From assembly GCA_021324135.1 (NCBI GenBank), contig JAJPJO010000104.1:1-52839 (forward strand): a stretch of 52,839 bases of DNA. The letters are read 5' to 3'. Positions within the stretch are counted from its first letter, which is position 1; each line of letters starts with the position of its first letter. This document shows, one piece after another, positions 1 through 7,890 of this stretch. The notes beneath the pieces were generated by a model that saw nothing but the letters and a program-made list of their open reading frames with translations, was not told the origin of the DNA and ran no database searches. The translations under genes were made by a program, and so were the position numbers. Source of the DNA: Pseudomonadota bacterium. Lineage in GTDB: Bacteria > Cyanobacteriota > Vampirovibrionia > Obscuribacterales > Obscuribacteraceae.

Positions 1-323
1 CTGTTGGCAGCGATAAAAGCCGCCCGATCTCCGCCCTGCAGGCTGGAAGGATCTTGCGGGTTGACCAGATCGGGTCTTGAGTTCGCCAACTCCATAGCCT
101 GGCGCCCGGTCATCACCCCGCTCTGATTGTTCGAGGCGACGGCGCTGTCCGCTACAGTAGATGTATAGTTATTTCCGTGTGTATCACGGTGATCTTGAAC
201 ATCCCTGTATAAACTTTCAGTGGCCTTCTTAGAAGCCTGATCGACATGATCGTTAGGACGAGTCCGCTCGGTTGGTCGACTCGGCTCCTGGATTTGAGTG
301 GTAGTTTGTTCGGCAGTTGTCAT
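1..323 (-). CDS. Partial paralogue of the neighbouring papain-like protein (N-terminal 107 residues)
   Basis: This reading frame runs off the left edge of the window, so only the N-terminus is visible. It starts at an ATG and begins MTTAEQTTTQIQ. Residues from about 63 onward match residues 65-109 of the next gene: both contain VASNNQ, TGRQ/TGQQ and end in DRAAFIAAN, differing by one residue of gap. The first 60 residues are polar and poorly conserved. No signal peptide or membrane segment is visible. It lies downstream of its paralogue on the same strand, so the two form a tandem duplication. Its start codon sits in the arm of a perfect inverted repeat and no clear Shine-Dalgarno precedes it. 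Function is unknown; a papain-like C-terminal domain is expected only by analogy, because that part lies outside the window. Confidence 0.8.
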   Translation of the reverse strand, partial: MTTAEQTTTQIQEPSRPTERTRPNDHVDQASKKATESLYRDVQDHRDTHGNNYTSTVADSAVASNNQSGVMTGRQAMELANSRPDLVNPQDPSSLQGGDRAAFIAAN

Positions 324-363
324 ATTAGTAACGCGCCCACAGCAGCTAAAGCGTTACTAATAT
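322..363 (-). promoter_or_regulatory. Perfect 13-bp inverted repeat covering a start codon
   Basis: Arms ATATTAGTAACGC and GCGTTACTAATAT are separated by 16 nt. Read as minus-strand RNA they form a 13-bp hairpin whose 3' arm ends inside the ATG of the edge gene. The loop has no Shine-Dalgarno-like sequence. The placement suggests control of translation initiation or a dyad operator over the start. The paralogue upstream has no such hairpin and has GGAAAG just before its ATG. Confidence 0.6.
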
Positions 364-374
364 AAAAACGAAGC

Positions 375-407
375 GTGGCTATTTCGTACCTTTCCGTACC
401 CCAAAAA
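375..407 (-). promoter_or_regulatory. Shared upstream element, copy A
   Basis: A 33-nt segment located 51 nt before the edge gene's start. It matches a segment 32 nt before the start of the upstream paralogue at 27 of 33 positions with no gap. On the minus strand it carries the core TTTTGGGGTA and, further on, AAGGTAC and AGCCAC. It could be a promoter or activator site, or part of a conserved 5' leader. It does not look like a standard -35/-10 promoter. Confidence 0.45.
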
Positions 408-511
408 TCGTTTAATCTTTCCGGCCCTCAGAGGCGATTAATTGGAGCGCAGAAGTGTGTTCGCCTGGCAACCGGCTATCAATATCAAAAGTTTCGGAGC
501 CAAATCGATTT

Positions 512-3091
512 CTATGCGACGTTTCGATCCGATTCCATTCTCGAGTAGATGTCGGCAAGCTTCGGATAGAGACTGGCGGTGTCAGCTATGCCGCTGTGTA
601 TCTGGGCAATGATCCGCGCTTCCTCGGCTTGCAGCCTTGAGAGATCAGCCTGGGCTGTTCGTCGAGTTTGATCCTTTGTCGGATCATCTTCAGTGTCGGC
701 GTCAGCCTTCTTAGTTTCCTTAGGCTTTTTCTGCTTATCGTCTTGGTCTTCTTTTTTGTGCTGCTCTTCGATCTCTTTGGCTTTGCGAGTCTGCTCATCC
801 TGCTCGACCGTACTGCGCTGAATCGTGCCGCCGCGGCGATCGTCGACAGCCGGATGCGAATCGTGCCACTCGTGGTACGGATGCGGAGCCACGCCATCAG
901 GCGATCTTTGCAGTTGCGGTCCGGAGCGCGTGCGATCGATGGACATATCGGTCGCCCGGGTCAGGTTGGCGATGTTGACGCTGCCGTTGGCATTGACGAC
1001 GTTTTGATCCCAGATCTTGTCGCTCTTCTCGCCCCAGCTGTTTCGTCCAATAAAGCTGCCTTGCGTGCTGCCGTCTCTTGATCGGGCAGTCGGATCGAAG
1101 ACCATGCCGATGGCATGACCGGCATGCGGACCGGCGCTGCCGGCATCGGCTCGACCGTTTTGATCGACGACCGTGCGATCGTTTCCGGCCACTCCGAAGA
1201 TAACGTACTGGGATTGGCCGGTGCTCATGCCTCGTTGTCTGACGCCATCCATCACGCCCTGCAGCTGCGACGGATCGTTCTTGTCTACGACATTAAGGTT
1301 GCGGCTGTTGCGGCCGTTCTGCCAGGTCTTATCGGCAACGACAGTGACTCTATCGGCGATACCAAATTCTTTTGACTTGGCGGCGTCGGCGACGTCGGCC
1401 ATGGTCATGTTTGGAGAATGGATCGGCTTACCGTTTGCATCACGTACAGCCGAACCGTCGCGATAGGTCAAGCGCTCTCCGGTGTCGTTTGGTCCTGTAG
1501 GATCGCCGACCGAGTAGATCATGCCGCGTGCCTGGTTATACTGTTTGGCCATGGCAATTTGATCGAGCTCGGAGTGGAGGTTGGTCTCGCCGCTCCTGTT
1601 ATCGAGGAGATTGCCGCCGCGATTCAATCTGGCAATGGCATCGCTCATGTCGATGCGCTGTTCCTGACCGGTTGATGACTGATCGGCCGGAATGACCCAG
1701 GCGCCGTTATGAATGATGTTTGCCGTTCGTGCTGCCGCCACATCCGGTGCCACTGTGTATGTAGCATTGCCGATTTCAGTGACGTTGCAACGATTGCTGT
1801 TGCCCTGGTCTGCTTTACCTTGAGCCAGGTTTTCCATCATTGATGTTGCCAGCTCTTGCCGTCTGCCGTCGCTGACTCCACCCGCGTTGTTGTGATCTTC
1901 CAACAACTGTTGCGTGCTGTTGATGACGCTCGCTTTCTGAGCGTCGCTTACATCCTGGCGGCCGAGGAACTGATTGAACTGTTTGGCGAAGTTGTCTTTA
2001 GCGGCTTGACTGGTGAAGTGATCACCAGCTTGCCACTGGCCATCAGCGCCTCTCTTGATCCATCCGGCTTGCTCCATGCGCTGAAGAGCTTCAGCCGATG
2101 TCCTCGGTGCATCACCTGAAGTTGCAGATCGATCGGAAGCTTCAACTGGTTGGCTGCCTGCATCGCGTCCGACTTGAACGGTTTGATCGTTACGGCGCCT
2201 GACACCACCAGCGGAGGCAACATCCATGCTGGTCTCCAGCGCTCCATCTTGTCCTCTGGCAGCAGTCTGCACCACGCGTGTATCAGTGCGGGCCTGCTGA
2301 GTAGGATCGGTCGTGTATAAGTCTGATTCTGATGAGGCAAGCTGCGAACGTCCGACAGTTTGAACCGTACCATCAGTTCGATGCGGATTGGTTACCGGCT
2401 CTTCGCCATCTTCAGTGCGACCATCGCCGCCTTTGGCAGCGGTAATTGTCTCTCCTTCGCCCTGAGTGACCTGACGTTTTTCTGTTTTGGCCGCGAGCTT
2501 GGTCTGATCGCTCTTCGGGTCCTCGCCTCCCCGCAGATCATCCGGGTTTTGACCGGGCTGCAATCGTCCGCCGTCAAAGGCGGCAACACCAGTCGGTGTG
2601 CTGCAATCAATTTTACTCGGGTCAAGGAGCTGTCCGGTGTTCTTGTCGAACTTGAGACTGTCCAGGTTTACCTGGCCGTTTCCTTTATCTCTGAGATCTT
2701 GAAGAATCTTCTGTTCGTTGCCGTCAAGCAAACCGGCATCGGCGAGCGCCTGGGGATTGTCTCGATTGGCAGCGATAAAGGCTGCCCTGTCCGTACCCTT
2801 GAGCTGCGATGGATCGCCTGGATTGGCAGGATTGGCTGTAGAAGCTTGTTCGATGGCCTGCTGGCCGGTCAAGACTCCGTTCTGATTGTTGGATGCTACA
2901 CAGGCATCTGACCTGGCAGCAGTTGAATTTGCGCCGGTACGCAGATCTTTTTCAACTTCGGCATAGCCCTTTTCAGAAGCACCTTTCACTTCTGTCTTAT
3001 GTTGATCGACCTTGCCGACGTGATTGTCGGCTCCGGCATTTTTCTGTTGTGTTTCAGGACGCGCAGCGCCCGTATCCGTTGTGGTGACCAT
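512..3091 (-). CDS. Large papain-like (C1-type) cysteine protease-like protein, 859 aa
   Basis: The N-terminal ~330 residues are polar, low-complexity and rich in Gln, Asn, Thr and Asp. A helical segment follows at about 345-430. The C-terminal half holds a candidate papain-like triad: Cys435 in NSNRCNV, His659 in AGHAIGM, and Asn684 in GRNSWGE. The HA(I/V) and NSWG motifs with this order and spacing are typical of the His/Asn half of C1-type peptidases; the Cys assignment is less certain because the classical CGSCW context is absent. The C-terminal ~100 residues are highly charged and rich in Lys, Glu and Asp. No signal peptide is visible. The ATG is preceded by GGAAAG. A tandem paralogue lies 188 nt downstream, and both genes share an upstream element. 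The family is not one I can name; cytosolic or non-classically exported peptidase is my inference. Confidence 0.8.
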   Translation of the reverse strand: MVTTTDTGAARPETQQKNAGADNHVGKVDQHKTEVKGASEKGYAEVEKDLRTGANSTAARSDACVASNNQNGVLTGQQAIEQASTANPANPGDPSQLKGTDRAAFIAANRDNPQALADAGLLDGNEQKILQDLRDKGNGQVNLDSLKFDKNTGQLLDPSKIDCSTPTGVAAFDGGRLQPGQNPDDLRGGEDPKSDQTKLAAKTEKRQVTQGEGETITAAKGGDGRTEDGEEPVTNPHRTDGTVQTVGRSQLASSESDLYTTDPTQQARTDTRVVQTAARGQDGALETSMDVASAGGVRRRNDQTVQVGRDAGSQPVEASDRSATSGDAPRTSAEALQRMEQAGWIKRGADGQWQAGDHFTSQAAKDNFAKQFNQFLGRQDVSDAQKASVINSTQQLLEDHNNAGGVSDGRRQELATSMMENLAQGKADQGNSNRCNVTEIGNATYTVAPDVAAARTANIIHNGAWVIPADQSSTGQEQRIDMSDAIARLNRGGNLLDNRSGETNLHSELDQIAMAKQYNQARGMIYSVGDPTGPNDTGERLTYRDGSAVRDANGKPIHSPNMTMADVADAAKSKEFGIADRVTVVADKTWQNGRNSRNLNVVDKNDPSQLQGVMDGVRQRGMSTGQSQYVIFGVAGNDRTVVDQNGRADAGSAGPHAGHAIGMVFDPTARSRDGSTQGSFIGRNSWGEKSDKIWDQNVVNANGSVNIANLTRATDMSIDRTRSGPQLQRSPDGVAPHPYHEWHDSHPAVDDRRGGTIQRSTVEQDEQTRKAKEIEEQHKKEDQDDKQKKPKETKKADADTEDDPTKDQTRRTAQADLSRLQAEEARIIAQIHSGIADTASLYPKLADIYSRMESDRNVA

Positions 3092-3123
3092 TACTTTCCG
3101 AGCGAGAGAAACCGCGAGAGGTT

Positions 3124-3156
3124 GTGGCTTTTGTGTACCTTACCCTACCCCAAAAT
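3124..3156 (-). promoter_or_regulatory. Shared upstream element, copy B
   Basis: The counterpart of the element in front of the tandem paralogue, with six mismatches over 33 nt. It lies in a 284-nt divergent intergenic region. Conservation of this stretch, while flanking DNA has diverged, argues for a functional promoter, operator or leader common to the pair. Confidence 0.45.
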
Positions 3157-3375
3157 TGAGTGGCCGAACGGTGGCAAGGCATGTGATACCGCTCTAATAT
3201 AAGGAAATCAGGCTCCCTTGGCAACTACCTTTTATTAAACGCAGCGCCCGGGAAAGATTAATTTTGATATTTTGGGAAACGAACCCGCCATCGCGTTTCC
3301 AGCGCTGAGTCCAGGAAATCAATCACCGGTATAGATATAGATCCACCTTATCTCATTCGCTCTATATAGGATCTT

Positions 3376-3594
3376 ATGCAACCAGCCGAACAACATGGAA
3401 TGCAACGAATCTGCCTTTGCGCTGGGCTTGCCGTTCTTGGCGTGTCATTGATCGCCGTCAGTTTTTATGTCGGTCGCGAAACCAGCGAGATACTGATCGG
3501 CGATGTAACCCAGATAATAATGATTGTCTCGGGTTCCGCCTGCATAGTTCTTTCTGTAATCGTCTACTTTGTCAAAAGCTCGTACGACCCATAG
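3376..3594 (+). CDS. Small two-helix membrane protein, 72 aa
   Basis: Two strongly hydrophobic stretches, roughly residues 11-32 and 44-66, are separated by a short polar loop (GRETSEILIGD). AGGA lies four to five nt upstream of the ATG. The frame overlaps the next gene by 26 nt, which suggests translational coupling with the lipase-maturation-factor-like gene. No family is recognised. The hydrophobic periodicity and ribosome site favour a real gene, but at this length a chance frame cannot be excluded. Confidence 0.5.
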   Translation: MQPAEQHGMQRICLCAGLAVLGVSLIAVSFYVGRETSEILIGDVTQIIMIVSGSACIVLSVIVYFVKSSYDP

Positions 3595-4186
3595 TTATTT
3601 ACTCAGTCGATGGTTATACCTGCGGCTTCTCGGAGCTGTTCATTTTGTCGCATTCCTTTCATTCTCCGTCCAGATATTGATGCTGAACGGCAAGCACGGC
3701 ATCCTGCCATGCGCTGATTTGATGCAACGGGTCCGCACCGTATATGGTGAGGAAGGCTTTTTCTATTTACCATCGCTCTTCTGGTTCAACTCAAGCGACC
3801 CCTTTCTCCTCGGCGTCTGCATTGCCGGAACGATCATCTCTTTGTTCGTCTTAGCAGGTATTCTCACCGGGCCGAGCCTGATCGTCCTGACCATTCTCTG
3901 GCTGTCCCTGGTAAACGGTTGCGGTGAATTCACCGGCTTTCAATCAGACGGACTGCTCGTCGAGGCATCAGTCCTCTCCCTCTTTCTCGTGCCCTGGTGC
4001 CTGATCGAACCACCGCTCTCCTGCATGGTGAGAGGCACCGGCGCTCAGCAAAAGGAGCCGTCCGGCTTATCGATCTTCTTGATCCGTTTTTTACTCTTCA
4101 GGCTCATGTTTGCCGCCGGTGTTGTGAAAATAATCAGCGGCGATCCGACGTGGCAGGACCTGACGGCACTGAGCTATCACCAGTAG
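3569..4186 (+). CDS. Lipase maturation factor-like protein, N-terminal half (ends at in-frame amber)
   Basis: The protein resembles the LMF1 family of polytopic membrane proteins: RWLYLRLLGAVHFVAFLS, GKHGILP, a loop with SDPFL, FQSDGLLVEAS, and the signature FRLMFAAGVVKIISGDPTW followed by LTALSYH. About five membrane segments are present. The only usable start is TTG, overlapping the previous gene. Translation stops at TAG exactly where the family normally continues YHYETQP; the next codons read TQPIPSPLAWF in the same frame, so this is a nonsense substitution and not a frameshift. In vertebrates LMF1 matures lipases in the ER; the role of bacterial members is unclear. The gene is probably a recent pseudogene, or the base is a sequencing error. 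Confidence 0.75.
   Translation: MSKARTTHSYLLSRWLYLRLLGAVHFVAFLSFSVQILMLNGKHGILPCADLMQRVRTVYGEEGFFYLPSLFWFNSSDPFLLGVCIAGTIISLFVLAGILTGPSLIVLTILWLSLVNGCGEFTGFQSDGLLVEASVLSLFLVPWCLIEPPLSCMVRGTGAQQKEPSGLSIFLIRFLLFRLMFAAGVVKIISGDPTWQDLTALSYHQ
4184..4186 (+). other. In-frame TAG interrupting the lipase maturation factor-like gene
   Basis: The codons around it read Ser-Tyr-His-Gln-TAG-Thr-Gln-Pro. The family consensus at this point is Tyr-His-Tyr-Glu-Thr-Gln-Pro, so the stop replaces the conserved Glu with no change in length. TAG ends other genes in the window (for example the DUF1800, DUF1501 and histidine kinase genes), so general recoding of TAG is unlikely. Confidence 0.8.
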
Positions 4187-4219
4187 ACGCAACCGATTCC
4201 ATCACCTCTGGCATGGTTT

Positions 4220-5236
4220 GTGCATCATCTTCCCATGCCGTTTCACAAGCTGTCCGTGGCGGCGACTTTTGTCATCGAGTTGCTCTTACCACCAATGTAT
4301 TTTTTGGCTGGCTCCGCTCCCCTCAGGAAACTTCGCTTACTGGCTGCCTCTGGAACAATGCTTTTGCACCTCATGATCTCATTGACGGGCAACTACACGT
4401 TCTTGAATTTTCTAACGATTGTTCTTTGTATCCCTCTTCTTGATGATCAATGCATCGAGGCGCTCAATCCGTTTCGCTCCAGATTCAAACTGAAGGAGAT
4501 CGTCTTCAATCCTCAGAGATTGCATTCTGCCGATCAGCAGAGCGATGATTCAAGGAGCGAGACTGCTCCTCAGGAAGTGGCTGCCGGAGCTGGTCGCGGT
4601 CCGGCTATACCCGGCTCACGATTGATTCTGATTCCCGTTCAAATTGCCATGTTTGGGCTGGCATTCACGCAATTCATCAGCGGCCTGGGGGGCAGCGTGC
4701 CGGTCCTCTCATTACTGCCGCTTGAGTATCTGGCGCCGTTCCGCCTGTTCAACAGCTACGGCATGTTTGCGGTTATGACCACAACCCGCCCGGAGATTGT
4801 TTATGAAGGCAGCCTGGACGGCAAAGAATGGCGTCCCTATGAATTCAAGTACAAAGTAGGCGATTTGAACAAAGCACCGCCGGTAGTGGCGCCTCATATG
4901 CCCAGATTGGATTGGAGGCTGTGGTTCGCAGCCATGGTGCCGGCGCATGAAAATCCTTATGTATACGCGATCGCCCGCTTGCTTCTCAAGGGAGAGCCGC
5001 TCATGCTCACGGCCTTCAAAAGCGACCCCTTCCATGGCGGCAAGCCTCGCTATATTCGAGCCTGGGTCTATGACTATCATTTCAGTGATTGGAACGAGCT
5101 CTTCTCAAAGGGACAGTGGTGGCGTCGCGACAACAAGCGCCTCTTTATTCCACCTCTAAAGTTGAGTCCTGAGGGTGATCTCATACCGGCTGCCGCCGAG
5201 CAGCTTCCCTCTGATCAAGCTCAGGAACGTCAATGA
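4220..5236 (+). CDS. Lipase maturation factor-like protein, C-terminal half
   Basis: This is the in-frame continuation of the previous entry. It contains further membrane segments (ATFVIELLLPPMYFLAG, LLHLMISLTGNYTFLNF, then another near residues 130-155) and the soluble C-terminal domain typical of the family, with FNSYGMFAVMTTTRPEIV, EGSLDGKEWRPYEFKY, HMPRLDWRLWFAA and RYIRAWVYDYHF. The given GTG start is only the first in-frame start codon after the amber; no ribosome site marks it, so independent translation is doubtful. Joined to the upstream half the product would be 555 codons, a normal length for the family. Confidence 0.7.
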   Translation: MHHLPMPFHKLSVAATFVIELLLPPMYFLAGSAPLRKLRLLAASGTMLLHLMISLTGNYTFLNFLTIVLCIPLLDDQCIEALNPFRSRFKLKEIVFNPQRLHSADQQSDDSRSETAPQEVAAGAGRGPAIPGSRLILIPVQIAMFGLAFTQFISGLGGSVPVLSLLPLEYLAPFRLFNSYGMFAVMTTTRPEIVYEGSLDGKEWRPYEFKYKVGDLNKAPPVVAPHMPRLDWRLWFAAMVPAHENPYVYAIARLLLKGEPLMLTAFKSDPFHGGKPRYIRAWVYDYHFSDWNELFSKGQWWRRDNKRLFIPPLKLSPEGDLIPAAAEQLPSDQAQERQ

Positions 5237-5296
5237 GCAAAGTGCTAGAATCCTTCGCTTCCAGCGACCACTAGTCACTTATATCGAGGATTTCTT

Positions 5297-5929
5297 ATGA
5301 AAGCAATGATGCGAACAGCACTCAGTCTCGCTGCCTGTCTCATGGTGGCAGGTTCCATTGCCGGCGCGCCCGCGCGCTCCGCCACCCATGAGCCTATCCC
5401 GGAGAAGCCACCTGTGGGCAAGCCGGCGCCTGATTTCAAGCTCACCGACTGGAAAGGGAAGGAGGTCAGTCTCAGCCAATTCCGCAAGAAAATTGTCGTC
5501 CTGGAATGGTTTTCCGATGAGTGCCCGTTTGTAAAGAAGCACTACAACTCAGGCAACATGCAGAGCTTGCAAAAGGAAGCGGCAACAAAGGGTGTAGTCT
5601 GGCTGACCATCTGCTCATCGGCCCAGGGTAAACCTGGTTTTCACACCGGTGAAGGTCAACAGCAGGTGATGAGAAATTGGAACGCCTCTCCCAGCGATTT
5701 TCTCATCGACGCTGAAGGCAAGGTGGGGCGCATGTATGGTTCGAAAAACACGCCGACGATGTACGTGATTGGCAAAGATGGAGTTTTGATCTACGAAGGC
5801 GCGATCGACGACACTCCGGATGCCGATCCCGGCAGCGTCAAAACAGCCAAGAACTATGTGCGCGCAGCAATCCTCGAGGCTCTTTCCAACAAAGCCGTGA
5901 CGACGAGCGTCACTAAAGCCTATGGCTGA
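5297..5929 (+). CDS. Exported redoxin (AhpC/TSA-thioredoxin fold), 210 aa
   Basis: A Sec signal peptide covers about residues 1-29. The mature part has the redoxin start GKPAPDFKLTDWKG, an active-site region WFSDECPFVKKHY with a single Cys76, and the cis-Pro loop NTPTMYVIGKDG near residue 153. The usual CxxC is reduced to SxxC, as in many redoxin-domain proteins with an ECPFV motif, so a one-Cys peroxidase- or reductase-like mechanism is more likely than disulfide exchange. GAGG precedes the ATG by 7 nt. It follows the lipase-maturation-factor-like gene by 60 nt, but a possible -10 (TAGAAT) in that gap suggests its own promoter. Acts outside the cytoplasmic membrane; substrate unknown. Confidence 0.85.
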   Translation: MKAMMRTALSLAACLMVAGSIAGAPARSATHEPIPEKPPVGKPAPDFKLTDWKGKEVSLSQFRKKIVVLEWFSDECPFVKKHYNSGNMQSLQKEAATKGVVWLTICSSAQGKPGFHTGEGQQQVMRNWNASPSDFLIDAEGKVGRMYGSKNTPTMYVIGKDGVLIYEGAIDDTPDADPGSVKTAKNYVRAAILEALSNKAVTTSVTKAYG

Positions 5930-6071
5930 CACGTTCAGTACGGCGGGTAGGTTGCCCGACAACTTCGCAAATTTAGTCCTGCGGTGCTAGTATAGCTGGT
6001 GTTGGCAGTAATGCTTTACGCTGGCGTCAGCATTGTTTTGTTATAAATAGACCCGGGAGCTGGTTGCAATC

Positions 6072-6296
6072 ATGTCCGCCGTCGATCCCAATATGACGAT
6101 GCAGCAACTGCTCACTCTTCTGGCTGATAATCTTCACAAGCGCATCGAGCTGAGCGCGGAGGATAAGCAGGTTGCCATCGGGTTGTTGAAGAAACGGGCG
6201 GAAGAAGAGCTTGATTATGGCGAGGAAGTAGTACATGACTCGGTCCGTTTGATAAAAAGAGTGACCGGGGCAGTGGGAGTGTATTTCAACTCGTGA
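6072..6296 (+). CDS. Small helical protein of unknown function, 74 aa
   Basis: The product begins MSAVDPNMTMQQLLTLL and is predicted to be mostly charged amphipathic helix ending in a short hydrophobic tail (VTGAVGVYFNS). No family is recognised and there is no signal peptide. The ribosome site is weak (GGGAG about 12 nt upstream). It is followed 35 nt later by the DUF202 gene, so the two may be co-transcribed. Confidence 0.55.
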   Translation: MSAVDPNMTMQQLLTLLADNLHKRIELSAEDKQVAIGLLKKRAEEELDYGEEVVHDSVRLIKRVTGAVGVYFNS

Positions 6297-6331
6297 GACC
6301 CTCCTTAACAGCGAGTCAATAAGGAGTGATG

Positions 6332-6721
6332 ATGGCGAGCGAAGGGGATGCTGCCGCTAAGCAGAAACCGGACACAACCGACCTGGCGATCATGCGCACG
6401 GTTCTGGCGATGGATCGCACGCTCCTCGCCTGGCTTCGCACTGGTCTGACGCTCATCGGCTTCGGTTTTACGCTTGCCAAGTTCGTCCACGAGCTGATTC
6501 TCAAAGGAGTTCTGCACGGCGTGCAAATCTATCCGCGGCAGTTTGGCTTTGCCCTGATGATTTTGGGAACAGCCGCCCTTCTTGGCGGTGCCCTCGAGTA
6601 TGTGCAGGGCAGAAAACGGCTTGGCACCACCAGTGGTGTGTGGCCGTTCTCCCTTCTGTTGACCCTGGCTCTCTCTGCAATGGCCAGCGGACTTATAGTT
6701 TACTTGATGCTTGAGATGTAG
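6332..6721 (+). CDS. DUF202 (YidH-type) membrane protein, 129 aa
   Basis: It contains the family signature MDRTLLAWLRTGLTLIGFGF near residues 28-47, followed by three hydrophobic segments (about 35-55, 73-92 and 104-127). This is the usual architecture of YidH/DUF202 inner-membrane proteins, whose biochemical role is not established. The start was chosen because AAGGAG lies 5 nt before this ATG; another ATG three bases upstream is too close to that site. Confidence 0.85.
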   Translation: MASEGDAAAKQKPDTTDLAIMRTVLAMDRTLLAWLRTGLTLIGFGFTLAKFVHELILKGVLHGVQIYPRQFGFALMILGTAALLGGALEYVQGRKRLGTTSGVWPFSLLLTLALSAMASGLIVYLMLEM

Positions 6722-6729
6722 AAACTGAC

Positions 6730-7890
6730 TCAGGGTGCCGAGGCACGCTGCGGCTGCAACTCATTTTTCAGCTCCTGGAGAACCTCCTCCAGAACCGCTT
6801 TCATTTCGCCGGCCGATTGAAAGCGATCGTTGGGATCCTTCTTCAAGCACTCGAGCACCACGAGCTTCAGTGTTTCACTCAGACCGGCTCTCACCTCGAA
6901 ATCATCAGGTTGATTCTTGACGTGAGCCATCACTGTCGACATAGTGCCCAGGCGGCTGAAAGGTGGTCTGCCGTTGAGAGCTTCATAAAGGCAGCAGCCG
7001 AGCTGATAAATATCGGATGCCGGCGTCGGTTTCTTTCCAGCGCTGAACTCCGGACAAAGCGCATTGGGATTGCCATAGACATCCGAGCGGGTGCCTTTCA
7101 TCTGAGACTCATCCCAATCAAGGGCGCGAAAAATCCGCTCGGCAGCGCCGAAGTCAACGAGCACACCCGAGTATTGATCGTTATTCTGGATAATGAAGAT
7201 ATTCGACGGCGTAATGTTTGTGTGCATAAAGCCGCTGCCATGAGCATACTCAAGGCCTTTGAGCAAATCGACGAATACCTTTACGGCGGTCAGGGCATCT
7301 ATTCTGCCGCGCTTCACGAGTTCTTCAGCGAGTGAATGTCCGGACAAGTATTGTGTCACCACATATGGTGTGTTGTTGGCCGTCAACCCGGCCGCATACG
7401 TTCGCGCGATGTTGGGGTGCTCCAGAAGCATAGCCTGGGCACCCAGATTGAGATAACGCTGGGACGTTTGCTCGTCTTCGCATAGATCGGGGCGCAAAAA
7501 TTTGGCCGTTTTTGGACCGCCTGTCTCGAGATCGTAGGTGCAGTAAACTCGGGCTAATCGCCCTTTGCCTACAAAGGACTTGAGCTGATAGCGCCCCTCA
7601 AGTATGGGACCATCTATCTCGGCATCGATGCATCTTTCGATCGGTCCGCCATCCTCCGGACAGGTCGGCAGCATCGTCCCGCTAAAATGCCGGTGGCAGC
7701 GGAGGCAATGAGAGGTGGCGAAAAAACGGCTGCGCATGAGCCAGGATTCCAGCTCATCCTGGTCGTATTCCCAATTCAGAGTTACCAGCATATTGCAATC
7801 TTTCAAGCAAACCGCCATCTCCGCGGGGTACGTCTTGGCGCATGCTGGACAGAGCTTGTTGAACTTGGGGCAAATGTCATCCGCGTACAT
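6730..7890 (-). CDS. Zinc-ribbon Ser/Thr protein kinase homologue, probable pseudokinase
   Basis: The N-terminus has two Cys clusters: C7, C14, C17, C28, C32 and C62, C65, C77, with CPAC and CLRC pairs, suggesting zinc ribbons. A kinase-like domain starts near residue 96. The glycine loop (VGKGRLARVY), the ATP-anchoring Lys130 (TAKFL), the metal-binding DFG (Asp246) and a CPE in place of APE are present. The catalytic loop reads HTNITPSN where active kinases have HRDxKxxN, so both catalytic Asp and loop Lys are lost. The protein may therefore bind nucleotide but phosphorylate poorly, acting as a scaffold or regulator. No membrane segment is visible. A TTG four codons upstream is an alternative start; the ATG was preferred. 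The gene converges with the DUF202 gene. Confidence 0.85.
   Translation of the reverse strand: MYADDICPKFNKLCPACAKTYPAEMAVCLKDCNMLVTLNWEYDQDELESWLMRSRFFATSHCLRCHRHFSGTMLPTCPEDGGPIERCIDAEIDGPILEGRYQLKSFVGKGRLARVYCTYDLETGGPKTAKFLRPDLCEDEQTSQRYLNLGAQAMLLEHPNIARTYAAGLTANNTPYVVTQYLSGHSLAEELVKRGRIDALTAVKVFVDLLKGLEYAHGSGFMHTNITPSNIFIIQNNDQYSGVLVDFGAAERIFRALDWDESQMKGTRSDVYGNPNALCPEFSAGKKPTPASDIYQLGCCLYEALNGRPPFSRLGTMSTVMAHVKNQPDDFEVRAGLSETLKLVVLECLKKDPNDRFQSAGEMKAVLEEVLQELKNELQPQRASAP

Noticed and set aside
668..1081. Plus-strand frame with a very hydrophobic, membrane-like N-terminus
   Set aside because: It is the antisense of the Lys/Glu-rich tail of the papain-like gene; reverse complements of charged codons read as Leu, Phe and Val. 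The minus strand has the motif-bearing long frame.
2360..2911. 183-codon plus-strand frame
   Set aside because: Lies entirely inside the long minus-strand gene, shows no motif and no ribosome site.
4184..4186. Genome-wide recoding of TAG as a sense codon
   Set aside because: Several complete genes in the window end at TAG at their normal family length.
3569..5236. Frameshift in the lipase maturation factor-like gene
   Set aside because: The two halves are in the same frame and the residue count around the stop matches the family, so it is a nonsense change and not an indel.
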